Origin: an uncultured Bacteroidia bacterium
GTDB lineage: Bacteria > Bacteroidota > Bacteroidia > Bacteroidales > UBA932
NCBI GenBank assembly: GCA_902785825.1
Contig: CACZZZ010000013.1
Location: 1-64,000 of the forward strand
Reading direction: 5' to 3'
DNA: 64,000 bases
In this document: positions 34,255-44,804 of the stretch, one piece after another
Layout: each line of letters begins with the position of its first letter
How positions within the stretch are numbered: the stretch's first letter is position 1
Translations under genes and position numbers: made by a program
Notes under the pieces: generated by a model
What the model was told of the DNA's origin: nothing
Databases searched by the model: none
Seen by the model: only the letters and a program-made list of their open reading frames with translations

Positions 34255-37019
34255 TAACCTACACCGACGATCTAAGGCGCCTGGCCTGGGGTACGGACGC
34301 CGGATTCTATAGGCTCGTCCCGAAGAAAGTGATCCTCTCCGAGAACGAGGAGGAGGTCCGTTCGATTCTCTCCGACTCGTCAAAGAATAAGATTCCCGTG
34401 ACTTTCAGGGCCGCTGGAACCAGTCTTTCAGGCCAGTCGATAAGCGATTCTATTCTCCTGGTGGCCGGAAAGAACTGGGAGAGATTCAGCGTCAGTGAAG
34501 ACGCCAGGACGATCACCCTTCAGCCGGGAATAGTGGGAGCGAGGGTCAACGCTATCCTAAAGCCATTCGGGCGGAGATTCGGACCCGACCCGGCATCGAT
34601 AGGTTCGTGCATGGTCGGGGGAATCGTGATGAACAACGCCTCCGGAATGAGCTGCGGGACCCACGCGAACTCCGACAAGACGATGATCTCTGCTAGGATG
34701 ATACTAGCCGATGGGACAATCCTCGACACCGGGGATGAGACGTCCAAAGCCGAATTCAGGAAAAGTCATCCGGAGTACCTCGCGGCGATTGAGGCACTAA
34801 GGAAAGAAGTAATTCAGGATCAGGAGCTTACCGAGAGAATAAAGTATAAATATTCCATTAAGAATGTCACTGGTCTGAACCTCCTGCCGCTTGTGACTTT
34901 CGAGGATCCGTTCGACATCATCGCCCACCTTCTGGTGGGTTCCGAGGGAACGCTCGCCTTCCTGAGCTCCGTCACGATGAAGACTCTCCCGATCGCCCCG
35001 TACAAGGCCAGCGCCATGATCTATTTCAGTTCGATCCGGGAGGCCGCGGAGGCGGTCGTGAGGATGAAGAAGGCTGTCGGCCTGGAGGTGATCAACGCGG
35101 CTGAGCTTCTCGACAAAAGATCCCTCTCGTCGGTCTCCGACCCCATGCTGGAGAAACACCCCGGCACAGACTTGACGGCAGTGCTGACTGAGACCACGGC
35201 GGAGAGCCGAGAAGAGCTCGAGGCCAACATCAAGGCGATTTCGGAGGTAGTAGGCGAAGTGGAGTTCACGAGCGATCCCGAAATATGCTCAAAGTATTGG
35301 GCGATACGTTCCGGAATATTCCCTTCAGTGGGAGGAATGCGCCGTCAGGGAACGACCTGCCTGATTGAGGACATCGCCTTCCACATAGAGGATCTCCCGC
35401 AGGCCACAGAAGACCTGTCAGCCCTCCTGGACAAACACGGCTACGACGACTCTTGCATATACGGCCACGCCCTTGAGGGCAATTTCCATTTCATCATCAA
35501 CCAGTCATTCGACTCCGAAAGCGAGGTGAGACGTTACGAGGAGATGATCCGGGACGTCGCCAAGATGGTGGTGGAAAAATACGACGGCTCCCTGAAAGCC
35601 GAGCATGGAACCGGACGCAACATGGCTCCTTTCGTGGAATATGAATGGGGCCCGAAAGCCTTCGGAATCATGAAAAGGATCAAGGAAATATTTGATCCTG
35701 AAGGTATTCTCAATCCCGGAGTGATATTCAACGACGATCCGGGATGCTTCCTGAAGGGTTTCAAGCCGCTGCCCGTACTTCCTTATGGAGAGAAGATCAA
35801 CAAATGCATAGAGTGCGGCTTCTGCGAGGTCAACTGCGTCTCCTGCGGCTTCACACTCTCGTCCCGGACAAGGATAGTCATCCAAAGGGAAATAGCCCGC
35901 TTGAGGGCTCTGGAGAATCCGACGGAAGAGGAGTTGGGCAGGCTCCGCAGGCTTGTGAAGGAATATTCATACCCCGGAGAGGAAACTTGCGCCGCTGACG
36001 GCCTATGCTCGATGTCCTGCCCTATGGGTATTGATGTCAGCGACATGACCCACCTGATCCGTCAGGAAAAAACGCCGCCTGGATCCTTCCGGAAAAGGAT
36101 TTGGTCCCTCGCCGCGGATCATTTCCCGATAGTCAAGAGCGGGGTACGGGGAGCGTTGGGGCTGGCTTCAGCCGGAGACGCAATCTTGGGCGACAAGGTC
36201 ATGGCCTCGTTAGGTCAAGGGCTCCACAAAGGACTCGGACTCCCCCTCTGGACTCCCTCCTCACCTCGTCCTTTCCGGCCGGGATCCTTCGCTCTGCTCA
36301 GGATGACAGAGGCTCCCAAGGTCGTCTATTTCCCCTCCTGCCTTAACCAGATGATGGGCCTGCCCCGTCATAAAGCGGCCGTGGACAAGCCTCTGGTCGA
36401 GGAGATGACCTCGCTTCTTCACAAAGCGGGCTACGAGGTGATATTCCCGGAAGGCATGGAAAAACTCTGCTGCGGGATGATGTGGGAGAGCAAAGGAATG
36501 CCGGACATCGCGGAAAAGAAGTCCAAGGAACTTGAAGAGGCCTTGCTTAAGGCTTCGGAGAACGGCCGCTGGCCAGTGCTCTGCGACCAGAGCCCCTGCC
36601 TGCACCGGATGAGGAAGAACATCCGCTCCATGAAGCTTTATGAGCCGGCTGAGTTCATAATGACATTCCTCAAAGACCGGCTGGTCTTCCATCAGGACGA
36701 CACTCCTGTCGCCATCCATGTCACCTGCTCCACAAAATTGATGGGGCTGTCCGACACGATCATATCCCTCGCCAAGATGTGCTCGACCAATGTGATCGTG
36801 CCTGAAGAGGTTGGCTGCTGCGGCTTCGCCGGCGACAAGGGAATGACCCATCCCGAGCTGAATTCATGGGCGCTCCGGAAGCTGAAGGACAGCGTGAAGG
36901 GGGCTAAGGCGGGATATTCCAACTCCAGGACTTGCGAGATAGGCCTGTCCGGACACTCCGGCATCCCTTACGCCTCGATAGCGTATCTCGTTGATTCTCA
37001 CACCTCTTCAGCGGAATAA
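34251..37019 (+). CDS. FAD-linked and Fe-S dehydrogenase, D-lactate/2-hydroxyacid type
   Basis: The 922-residue protein joins a GlcD-like FAD domain to a GlpC-like Fe-S domain. The PCMH FAD-binding part (VTFRAAGTSLSGQSISDSIL, then GSCMVGGIVMNNASGMSCG) covers about 40-250, and the FAD-oxidase C-terminal domain runs to about 500. One 4Fe-4S site is C519-C522-C525-C529; the second is C580, C586, C590. Two CCG domains follow (LCCGMMWES; GCCGFAGDKG). Such enzymes oxidise D-lactate or related 2-hydroxyacids and pass electrons to quinone. Near residue 680 a palindromic repeat adds GSFALLRMTE between the Fe-S and CCG parts. A long hairpin follows the stop. Confidence 0.9.
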   Translation: MITYTDDLRRLAWGTDAGFYRLVPKKVILSENEEEVRSILSDSSKNKIPVTFRAAGTSLSGQSISDSILLVAGKNWERFSVSEDARTITLQPGIVGARVNAILKPFGRRFGPDPASIGSCMVGGIVMNNASGMSCGTHANSDKTMISARMILADGTILDTGDETSKAEFRKSHPEYLAAIEALRKEVIQDQELTERIKYKYSIKNVTGLNLLPLVTFEDPFDIIAHLLVGSEGTLAFLSSVTMKTLPIAPYKASAMIYFSSIREAAEAVVRMKKAVGLEVINAAELLDKRSLSSVSDPMLEKHPGTDLTAVLTETTAESREELEANIKAISEVVGEVEFTSDPEICSKYWAIRSGIFPSVGGMRRQGTTCLIEDIAFHIEDLPQATEDLSALLDKHGYDDSCIYGHALEGNFHFIINQSFDSESEVRRYEEMIRDVAKMVVEKYDGSLKAEHGTGRNMAPFVEYEWGPKAFGIMKRIKEIFDPEGILNPGVIFNDDPGCFLKGFKPLPVLPYGEKINKCIECGFCEVNCVSCGFTLSSRTRIVIQREIARLRALENPTEEELGRLRRLVKEYSYPGEETCAADGLCSMSCPMGIDVSDMTHLIRQEKTPPGSFRKRIWSLAADHFPIVKSGVRGALGLASAGDAILGDKVMASLGQGLHKGLGLPLWTPSSPRPFRPGSFALLRMTEAPKVVYFPSCLNQMMGLPRHKAAVDKPLVEEMTSLLHKAGYEVIFPEGMEKLCCGMMWESKGMPDIAEKKSKELEEALLKASENGRWPVLCDQSPCLHRMRKNIRSMKLYEPAEFIMTFLKDRLVFHQDDTPVAIHVTCSTKLMGLSDTIISLAKMCSTNVIVPEEVGCCGFAGDKGMTHPELNSWALRKLKDSVKGAKAGYSNSRTCEIGLSGHSGIPYASIAYLVDSHTSSAE
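36282..36308. repeat. Palindromic repeat type 1 inside the dehydrogenase gene
   Basis: GATCCTTCGCTCTGCTCAGG continues into ATGACAG, in the reverse orientation to the rsmA copy. It encodes GSFALLRMTE in a linker between domains. Confidence 0.75.
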
Positions 37020-37029
37020 TGATAATAAA

Positions 37030-37083
37030 ATTGGTTTTTACCGAGATTATCCCTAAATTTATGGGATTTTAGGAAAAACCAAT
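37030..37083 (+). promoter_or_regulatory. Long hairpin ending at the start codon region
   Basis: ATTGGTTTTT (37030-37039) and AAAAACCAAT (37074-37083) are perfect 10-bp inverted arms. The right arm ends two bases before the ATG at 37086. It could end the upstream transcript or hide the ribosome-binding site of the cytochrome gene. Confidence 0.45.
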
Positions 37084-37085
37084 CT

Positions 37086-38609
<1,524 letters not shown>

Positions 38610-38630
38610 ATACTTAATACTAATAACATT

Positions 38631-39983
38631 ATGAGCGAAAACAAAATGGACAGAAGATCCTTTCTCGGCACCAGTGCCAAGATCGGTGTCGCTGGTATCG
38701 TAGGAGGCGGGCTCCTCGCTGCCTGCGGCGAAAAAGAACCCAAACAAATTCCCCTCAGGCAACCTGGCGAGTACTACGTTCCTGAGCTGCCCGACAAAGC
38801 TATTGACGGGAAAGCCCTCAAAGTTGGTGTCATAGGATGCGGTGGCCGTGGATCAGGCGCCATCATGAACCTTCTCGACGCCGCTGACGGAATCACAGTC
38901 ACAGCTCTCGGAGACACTTTCATCGACCGTCTGACAAGTCTGAAGGACAAGCTGAAAGAGAGAAATCAGGTTGTTCCCGACGAGAATTGCTTCATCGGCT
39001 TCGATGCCTACAAGAAGGTTATAGATTCGGGCGTTGACATGGTCATTTGCACGACTCCCCCGAATTTCCGTCCCGTCCATTTCCAGTACGCCACGGAAAA
39101 AGGTGTCCATTCCTTCCTCGAGAAGCCTATCGCCGTTGACGCGAAGGGCTACCGCCAGATCATGGCCACCGCCAAGCAGGCCGAAGCCAAGGGCCTGAGC
39201 GTAGTCTGCGGAACCCAGCGCCATCACCAGCGTCCCTACGTCGAGGCTTTCAAGAAGATCCAGGAAGGCCTGATCGGTGAGATCACCGGAGGTAACGTCT
39301 ACTGGAACGGAGGCATGCTCTGGTACAGGGAGCGCCAGAAAGGTTGGAGCGACATGGAGTGGATGATCCGCGACTGGGTCAACTGGGAGTGGCTCTCAGG
39401 CGACCACATCGTCGAGCAGCATGTCCACAACATTGACGTTTTCAACTGGATGAACGGCTACAAGCACCCCATCAAGGCCACCGGTTTCGGTAGCCGCCAG
39501 CGCAGGGTCACCGGCGACCAGTTCGACAACTTCAGCGTCGACTTCGAATACGAGAACGGCGTCCACCTCCACAGCATGTGCCGCCAGATCGACGGTTGCT
39601 CCAACAACGTCAGCGAAGAGGTCCACGGAACCAAGGGATATTGGAAATCCGCCGAAGAGACCATCTACGACCTCCAGGGCAATGTCCTCTGGACCTTTGA
39701 CTGGGATGGCATGAGGGCTGAGTTCAAGCAGGAGGATCCCTATGTCCTTGAGCATGTTGACTGGGTCAACCATATCCGCAAGGGTACCGCCCATGTCGAG
39801 GCTGGAGAGTGCGGAATGTCCTCTCTGTGCGGAATCATGGGCCGCGAGGCCGCCTACACAGGCCAGACCGTCGAGTGGGACCAGATCAGCGCAGCTGATC
39901 TCGACCTTATGCCCGAGAAGCTTGAAATGGGCAAGATGGACATGAAACAGTACAAGGTCCACGTGCCTGGAACCGGAAAATAA
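38631..39983 (+). CDS. Tat-exported Gfo/Idh/MocA family oxidoreductase
   Basis: The leader carries a twin-arginine motif (DRRSFLGTSAK) and ends in LLAACG, a lipobox, so the folded enzyme is exported and probably lipid-anchored. The dinucleotide-binding motif VGVIGCGGRGSG is near residue 65. The family catalytic Lys is in E164-K165-P166. A long C-terminal sheet domain follows. Relatives oxidise sugar hydroxyls, often at C3 of glucosides, with tightly held NAD(P). An alternative ATG six codons in (MDRRSF) is also possible. It follows the tetraheme fusion by 21 bases and precedes a TIM-barrel protein by 6, which supports a joint role in sugar oxidation outside the cytoplasm. Confidence 0.9.
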   Translation: MSENKMDRRSFLGTSAKIGVAGIVGGGLLAACGEKEPKQIPLRQPGEYYVPELPDKAIDGKALKVGVIGCGGRGSGAIMNLLDAADGITVTALGDTFIDRLTSLKDKLKERNQVVPDENCFIGFDAYKKVIDSGVDMVICTTPPNFRPVHFQYATEKGVHSFLEKPIAVDAKGYRQIMATAKQAEAKGLSVVCGTQRHHQRPYVEAFKKIQEGLIGEITGGNVYWNGGMLWYRERQKGWSDMEWMIRDWVNWEWLSGDHIVEQHVHNIDVFNWMNGYKHPIKATGFGSRQRRVTGDQFDNFSVDFEYENGVHLHSMCRQIDGCSNNVSEEVHGTKGYWKSAEETIYDLQGNVLWTFDWDGMRAEFKQEDPYVLEHVDWVNHIRKGTAHVEAGECGMSSLCGIMGREAAYTGQTVEWDQISAADLDLMPEKLEMGKMDMKQYKVHVPGTGK

Positions 39984-39989
39984 ACGACC

Positions 39990-40907
39990 ATGGACAGAAG
40001 ATCATTTATTAAGACATCAGCGATGGGAAGCGCCGCGATCGCGGCGACTTCCCTTGTCCCCGCCTGCGCTTCCCCCAAAGGCGACAAAAAGGCCTGCGAG
40101 GTTGTTCCTCTCAACATTTCCTTCCAGGAGGGCATAGCTCCCGGCGAGACACTTGCGGAGAAACTCGACTTCATGGAGAATCTCGGCATCGTCGGTTTCG
40201 AGCCCGGTGGCCGCGGCCTCAAAGGCCGTATCAAGGAGATCCAGGATGCCCTTAATGGCCGTAACATCAAGGTCAGCGCCATCTGCGCCGGTTTTGACGG
40301 CTTCATCCTCGCTGAGGATCCCGCTGTCAAGAACCAGTTCGACACAACCATGCATGAGATCATCGAGGCGGCCGGAGCCCTCGGCTCCACAGGAGTCATC
40401 ATGGTTCCCGCTTTCAACGGCCAGCAGCCTTGCAAGCCCCACAACCAGGAGACCCGCGACTATCTCTGCGAGGAGCTTCACAAACTCGGAGAGTTCGCGA
40501 AGAGCTGCGGGACAACCGTGATCCTCGAGCCCCTCAACCGCAAGGAGTGCTTCTACATGAGGCTTGTGGCTGACGGTGCCGCTATTGCCCGCGACGCTAA
40601 CAGTGAAGGAGTAAAGGTCATGGGCGACTTCTGGCACATGCAGGAGGAGACCTCTGACTACGGTGCCTTCATGTCCGCTGGAAGCAAGTACCTGCAGCAC
40701 GTCCATATCGCCAGCCGCGGCAACCGCAAGATGCCTGGTGAGAATGGTGCAGTTGACAACTACGTCGATGGATTCAGGGCCCTGCAGCAGATCGGTTACG
40801 ACAAGTATGTCAGTTTCGAATGCGGCTGTGGTGGTGACAGGGCTACCCTTGTGACCAATGCCGTCAACCTCCTCCGCGCGCAGTGGGAAGAGGCCAAGGG
40901 ATGCTGA
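39990..40907 (+). CDS. Tat-exported sugar isomerase/epimerase-like TIM-barrel protein
   Basis: The protein starts MDRRSFIKTSAMG, a Tat signal ending LVPACAS with a lipobox, like its upstream neighbour. The body is an AP-endonuclease-2/xylose-isomerase-like TIM barrel: GIVGFEPGGRGLK, VILEPLNRKECF with a metal-binding Glu, VMGDFWHMQEE with Asp and His, VHIASRGNRKMPG, and VSFECGCGGD. These give the divalent-metal site of the family. Relatives include hydroxypyruvate isomerases, sugar epimerases and enzymes that act on 3-keto-glycosides. The exported location and the adjacent dehydrogenase favour the last group, but this is inference. Confidence 0.85.
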   Translation: MDRRSFIKTSAMGSAAIAATSLVPACASPKGDKKACEVVPLNISFQEGIAPGETLAEKLDFMENLGIVGFEPGGRGLKGRIKEIQDALNGRNIKVSAICAGFDGFILAEDPAVKNQFDTTMHEIIEAAGALGSTGVIMVPAFNGQQPCKPHNQETRDYLCEELHKLGEFAKSCGTTVILEPLNRKECFYMRLVADGAAIARDANSEGVKVMGDFWHMQEETSDYGAFMSAGSKYLQHVHIASRGNRKMPGENGAVDNYVDGFRALQQIGYDKYVSFECGCGGDRATLVTNAVNLLRAQWEEAKGC

Positions 40908-41596
40908 CAGCAGTGAAAGTCCTGGCCTTCGACGCAGACGACACACTGTGGTCGAACGAGCCGTTGTTCAGGGAAGCTGAAAAGAAAGTCGCCGAGGCGT
41001 TGTCTGACTTCGGCGACTTTCAATATATTTCCGATGAGCTCTACAAAGTGGAGTTCAAGAATATGGGTGACTATGGCTTCGGGGCCAAGGCATACGTCCT
41101 GTCCATGATTGAGAACGCTGTGAACATCACTGGCGGGAAACTCACCGGAGAACAGGTGATGTACATCATCGACAGCGGACGGAAAATCCTTCGCAACCCG
41201 GCGACTCCCCTTCCCGGAGTGGAGGAAACCTTGAAAAGACTGAGCGAGGACGGACGGTACAAACTGGTACTGATGACTAAGGGTGAACTGCTCGATCAGG
41301 AGCGTAAGATCGCCAGGTCCGGACTTGCGAAGTACTTCAGTCTCATCGACATAGTCTCCAACAAGACACAAAAGGAATATATCGGACTTTGCGACCGGCT
41401 GGGGATCAGCCCATCAGAACTGATGATGATCGGCAATTCCTTCAAGTCCGACATCGAGCCGGTCCTTCAACTTGGAGGATGGGGAATATACATCCCCTCC
41501 GAGACTCTCTGGAAGCTGGAGCACACAGAGGAGTATGACCATCGGAATCTGTTTAAAGTGAACGCATTCGAAGACATAATCAACATCCTGTTATGA
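40901..41596 (+). CDS. HAD family hydrolase
   Basis: Motif I is LAFDADDTLW, with both catalytic aspartates. Motif II is MTKGE, and motif III/IV is MMIGNSFKSDIEP. The cap is helical, as in C1-type HAD phosphatases of the YjjG/phosphoglycolate group. The start is the ATG at 40901, which overlaps the stop codon of the TIM-barrel gene (ATGCTGA); a GTG at 40883 is in frame but unlikely. It overlaps the following receptor gene by four bases. A small-molecule phosphatase role is likely; the substrate is unknown. It has no export signal, unlike its upstream neighbours. Confidence 0.85.
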   Translation: MLTAVKVLAFDADDTLWSNEPLFREAEKKVAEALSDFGDFQYISDELYKVEFKNMGDYGFGAKAYVLSMIENAVNITGGKLTGEQVMYIIDSGRKILRNPATPLPGVEETLKRLSEDGRYKLVLMTKGELLDQERKIARSGLAKYFSLIDIVSNKTQKEYIGLCDRLGISPSELMMIGNSFKSDIEPVLQLGGWGIYIPSETLWKLEHTEEYDHRNLFKVNAFEDIINILL

Positions 41597-43836
41597 CCGC
41601 CGAACGCATCCTTCTCCTGCTGGTACTGCTAATGAGTGGGAGCGTGGCGGCCGCTCAAGACGCTGACACCCTGAAGACAGGTTCTGAACGACGTAGCAAC
41701 CAGAACGTGATGTTGAACGCATCCTACGCCTCGATCCCGAGGACGATCTCGCTCGGCATCCCGGAGTGGGGCACCTACATCATGGACGATGGCCTTCCGG
41801 CTTCTATGTTCAAGGATTACTTCGCCGGTTACCTGTCCTGGAGAAGCGGCCTCTCGACCGAGTCGATGCAGCTGACCCGTCTGGACGAATCCGCGATTCA
41901 GCTCGGCACGACGGGCTTTTTCCCGATGTCCGTCTCCAAAGCCGGCGCAGACAAACCCGAAGGGGCGGCGAAGTACACCGCCAACCAGTACGGCCGCCAT
42001 GAGGTCGAGCTGCGTACAGCCTCTCCACTCGGGAACGGATGGGGAATCGACCTGAATGTGTACCAGAGTTTCGACCGGGGATCCAACCATCTGGACTTCA
42101 CGACTTACCAGGAGAGGACCAGGTTCTACAAAGCTGCTGTGTCAAAGCGACTTCCGGACGGAAAAGGTCTGTTCAAAGCGACATATCTGTTTATGAACTA
42201 CCTGGATCTTACCGACCAGTACGGCCCGTTTATATTTGTGGGAGACGGGAGCGTGAAACCTTACGGCGACTTCCGCCTCGGAAGGGATCAGTATATTCCC
42301 GAGACATCCTTCTTCGAGTATATTGACATCCATGACGGGAAGAGGAAAACCGGGCGCTACACAGAGGATCTGGGGATCCCCGTCCATGTCCTGACCGCCT
42401 GCTTCAACCGCACCTTGGACAACGGGATGGAGATGGATGTGAGCTCGCGGTTCAGGACGAGCGACAGCAAGCAGAAAAGCACCTACCTCAACGGAATCAC
42501 GGAAGTTTCCGCGGGCGACGGATATTCCTACATCGACGGAACCCCATATTCCGGCAACGTGCAGAGCCGCTTTTTCATGTACGAGGACGACCACTTGAAC
42601 GAGTGGCTCACTACCTTGCGGGTCAAGAAAGCCTTCAGCAAGCATACCGCCCTCGCCGGAGTCAATCTCTTTTTCAACTGGAGCCAGGCTTCATCGATGA
42701 CATCCAACTTCGCCTATGAGGCCAGGAAAGACCCTAAAGCCCTCACTTACAATGGGGAACTCTATTATGTCCACAACACGGGAGCCCAGTTCGCGGAGGG
42801 CTTCCAGAGCCGCCTCGCCCTGTTCGCCCAGGATGACTGGAGAGTCAGTCCTAAAATCAATATCCATTATGGGATCAGAGCGGAATACAGCGGGATCAAC
42901 GGCAAGGCCGCGCACAATCTGGATGGCAAGGAGAATAACTCCCGCTACAATGGTTGGTCCCTGGTAAGCCCGGGAGTCAGCCTTACCCCGTTCAGGAAGA
43001 ATGTCTTCAACGGGGCCGCAACATTGATTGGATATTACAACTTCAACTCAAATTGGGGAGCCGAATTCGACGCAATCGCCACCTTGAACCATCCCAATAT
43101 CGGGCAATATGGCGACTCAAGCGTCCCGTTCGAAGGAGCCCAGCCCAGCTATATTCTTAGAGGCGGAGTCAATTTCAAGAACAAGTGGCTTGATTTCCAA
43201 TCACTTCTGACTTATCTCAAGCGTTACAACAGCTACGAGATGGGCATGTGGACCCATAAGCTCTCCCATGCCGCGGGAGGCTTCCCCGCAGGCTACAACG
43301 AGACCGTCTATGTGAGTTCCCAGTACGACATGGAGGTCCTCGGATGGACCACCGACATGATCCTTACCCCGTTCAAGGGATTCACTTTCCACGGCCTGTT
43401 CACCTTCAGGATCCCAAGGTACCAGAACTACAGCTTCACCCCTGTCTTCAGCGACGGGTATTCAGAGGAATATGATTTCTCTGGGAAGAGGATCACAAGC
43501 AGCAGCGGCACCGAAATCGAGCTGGAGCCTTCCTACGAGACTGGCAAATGGCGCTTATGGATAAGCGCCCGCTACTACAGCAGGCGCTATATCAACATCA
43601 CGAACACCCTGTTCCTTAGTCCCCGATGGGAAACTTTCGGAGGTGTGGATTTCAAGTGGAACGAGCATGTGAGCCTGTCCCTGAACGTGGTCAACTTCCT
43701 GAATGTCACTGGAGCTTCAGCCGGAATTCGGGAAGCCTCCCTCGCCACCGACATCACCCCGTACCAGAACTATCTCACCAGCGGCTCCTACATCCGCCCC
43801 TTCACCCTCGAATTCAGCACCCTGGTGAAGTTCTGA
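41593..43836 (+). CDS. TonB-dependent outer membrane receptor, not SusC type
   Basis: A signal peptide (to about residue 21, VAAAQDA) is followed directly by a short plug-like region (LGIPEWGTYIMDDGLPASM, GYLSWRSGLSTESMQL). A beta-barrel with alternating aromatic strands follows and ends FTLEFSTLVKF with the terminal Phe. Unlike SusC it lacks the N-terminal carboxypeptidase-regulatory domain, and no SusD is adjacent. It is shorter (747 residues) and resembles siderophore- or small-glycan-type receptors. It is the last gene of the cytochrome-dehydrogenase operon and overlaps the HAD gene by ATGA, so it probably imports the substrate of that pathway. Confidence 0.85.
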   Translation: MTAERILLLLVLLMSGSVAAAQDADTLKTGSERRSNQNVMLNASYASIPRTISLGIPEWGTYIMDDGLPASMFKDYFAGYLSWRSGLSTESMQLTRLDESAIQLGTTGFFPMSVSKAGADKPEGAAKYTANQYGRHEVELRTASPLGNGWGIDLNVYQSFDRGSNHLDFTTYQERTRFYKAAVSKRLPDGKGLFKATYLFMNYLDLTDQYGPFIFVGDGSVKPYGDFRLGRDQYIPETSFFEYIDIHDGKRKTGRYTEDLGIPVHVLTACFNRTLDNGMEMDVSSRFRTSDSKQKSTYLNGITEVSAGDGYSYIDGTPYSGNVQSRFFMYEDDHLNEWLTTLRVKKAFSKHTALAGVNLFFNWSQASSMTSNFAYEARKDPKALTYNGELYYVHNTGAQFAEGFQSRLALFAQDDWRVSPKINIHYGIRAEYSGINGKAAHNLDGKENNSRYNGWSLVSPGVSLTPFRKNVFNGAATLIGYYNFNSNWGAEFDAIATLNHPNIGQYGDSSVPFEGAQPSYILRGGVNFKNKWLDFQSLLTYLKRYNSYEMGMWTHKLSHAAGGFPAGYNETVYVSSQYDMEVLGWTTDMILTPFKGFTFHGLFTFRIPRYQNYSFTPVFSDGYSEEYDFSGKRITSSSGTEIELEPSYETGKWRLWISARYYSRRYINITNTLFLSPRWETFGGVDFKWNEHVSLSLNVVNFLNVTGASAGIREASLATDITPYQNYLTSGSYIRPFTLEFSTLVKF

Positions 43837-43881
43837 CCAGATTCTTCTTAATATAAAAGTTAAGAAATTGGCTAATATTAT

Positions 43882-43912
43882 TTTGATTTTCAAATCTTTA
43901 TTCATACCTTCG
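43882..43912 (+). promoter_or_regulatory. Promoter of the toxin-antitoxin-like pair
   Basis: TTTG (43882-43885), a 19-base spacer, then TACCTTCG (43905-43912), one mismatch from TAnnTTTG, 22 bases ahead of the ATG. AAGGAGAGG precedes the start codon. Confidence 0.6.
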
Positions 43913-43934
43913 CAACACTAAGAAGGAGAGGAAT

Positions 43935-44432
43935 ATGTGGAAGGTTGAGTTTGTCCCTTTGATCCTATCGGAAACAACAGATATTTATGCAATTAAGCTT
44001 AACGATTCTGTTCATTCTGAATTCAGTGACTTCATGTCGACTTTCAAAGAATCCACTGATCCGTATTTAAGACAAGATTTAGACCGTATTTTGAGTTCTA
44101 TCGAGAATATCTCACAAAACGGTGCTTTGGAAAACTTTTTCAGAATAGAAGGACATTTTTCCGACAGAGTCTGTGCTATCCCTCTATTAGTAGCACATAG
44201 AAATAAAAGGACTCATGGGAGTTTAAGATTGTATTGCATACGAGTTTCAGACAGTCTCCTGCTCATTGGAGGTGGAGGAGTAAAAAACTCAAGAACTTAT
44301 AATACTGACCCTATCCTTTCAGGTAAAGTCTCACTACTTCAGTCAATTGACAAGAGACTTCTTAAATTGGAATCCGAAGGGATGGATCTTTACAACGAGA
44401 TAATGAACCTGACACTGATAATTGAAGAATAA
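43935..44432 (+). CDS. Toxin-like protein of a two-gene module
   Basis: This 165-residue protein opens MWKVEFVPLI. Its central part, RIEGHFSDRVCAIPLL, then HGSLRLYCIRVSDSLLLIGGGG, has the beta-strand pattern of RelE/HigB-type proteins, where a small basic sheet is followed by an edge strand. The C-terminal part is helical and acidic. It pairs with an XRE-type regulator two bases downstream, in the toxin-first order of HigBA modules. Codon use is AT-rich, unlike both flanking genes, so recent acquisition is likely. I recognise the pair as recurrent in Bacteroidota but cannot assign a proven toxin family; it might instead be a phage-defence or regulatory module. Confidence 0.55.
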   Translation: MWKVEFVPLILSETTDIYAIKLNDSVHSEFSDFMSTFKESTDPYLRQDLDRILSSIENISQNGALENFFRIEGHFSDRVCAIPLLVAHRNKRTHGSLRLYCIRVSDSLLLIGGGGVKNSRTYNTDPILSGKVSLLQSIDKRLLKLESEGMDLYNEIMNLTLIIEE

Positions 44433-44434
44433 AT

Positions 44435-44794
44435 ATGGCTAGAGTAAGGTATATCGACCCTGAGTTTCAGAAGGCTTTGAATGAGGTATCTCCGGCTATA
44501 AGGAAAGAAACCAGTTATGAGTTTGCTATCGCCAAGAGGATAAGAGATGTTCTCATTAGAAAACACTGGTCACAAGCCATGCTGGCAAAAGCGACTGGCA
44601 AGAAGGAGGCGACTGTCTCTCTTTGGCTTAGTGGCACACATAATTTCACTATCCGCACTATTGCAGAAATAGAGTGCGCGCTCAATGAGGAAGTCCTGTC
44701 AATCAGGCAATACCGCAAACCTTCAGAGACAGTTTGTGGCTATATATCAAATAGACCCGCTTACACGGGTCTATTGAATGACGGTAATGAATAA
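44435..44794 (+). CDS. XRE-family helix-turn-helix protein, antitoxin-like
   Basis: The 119-residue protein has an XRE helix-turn-helix at about residues 35-85 (QAMLAKATGKKEATVSLWLS, then FTIRTIAEIECALNEEVL). The N-terminal RYIDPEFQKALNEVSPAIRK helix is typical of HigA-like antitoxins in Bacteroidota, where it may contact the toxin. It follows the 165-residue gene by two bases and would autoregulate from the promoter at 43882. A hairpin at 44750-44775 lies inside its last codons and ends the unit, so its C-terminal tail doubles as terminator sequence. Low GC matches its partner. Confidence 0.75.
   Translation: MARVRYIDPEFQKALNEVSPAIRKETSYEFAIAKRIRDVLIRKHWSQAMLAKATGKKEATVSLWLSGTHNFTIRTIAEIECALNEEVLSIRQYRKPSETVCGYISNRPAYTGLLNDGNE
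44750..44775. terminator. Hairpin inside the antitoxin-like gene end
   Basis: AATAGACCCG (44750-44759) and CGGGTCTATT (44766-44775), a perfect 10-bp stem, lie about 20 bases before the stop codon and 30 bases from the convergent GH2 gene end. Confidence 0.6.
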
Positions 44795-44804
44795 TTCTCC
44801 GGAC

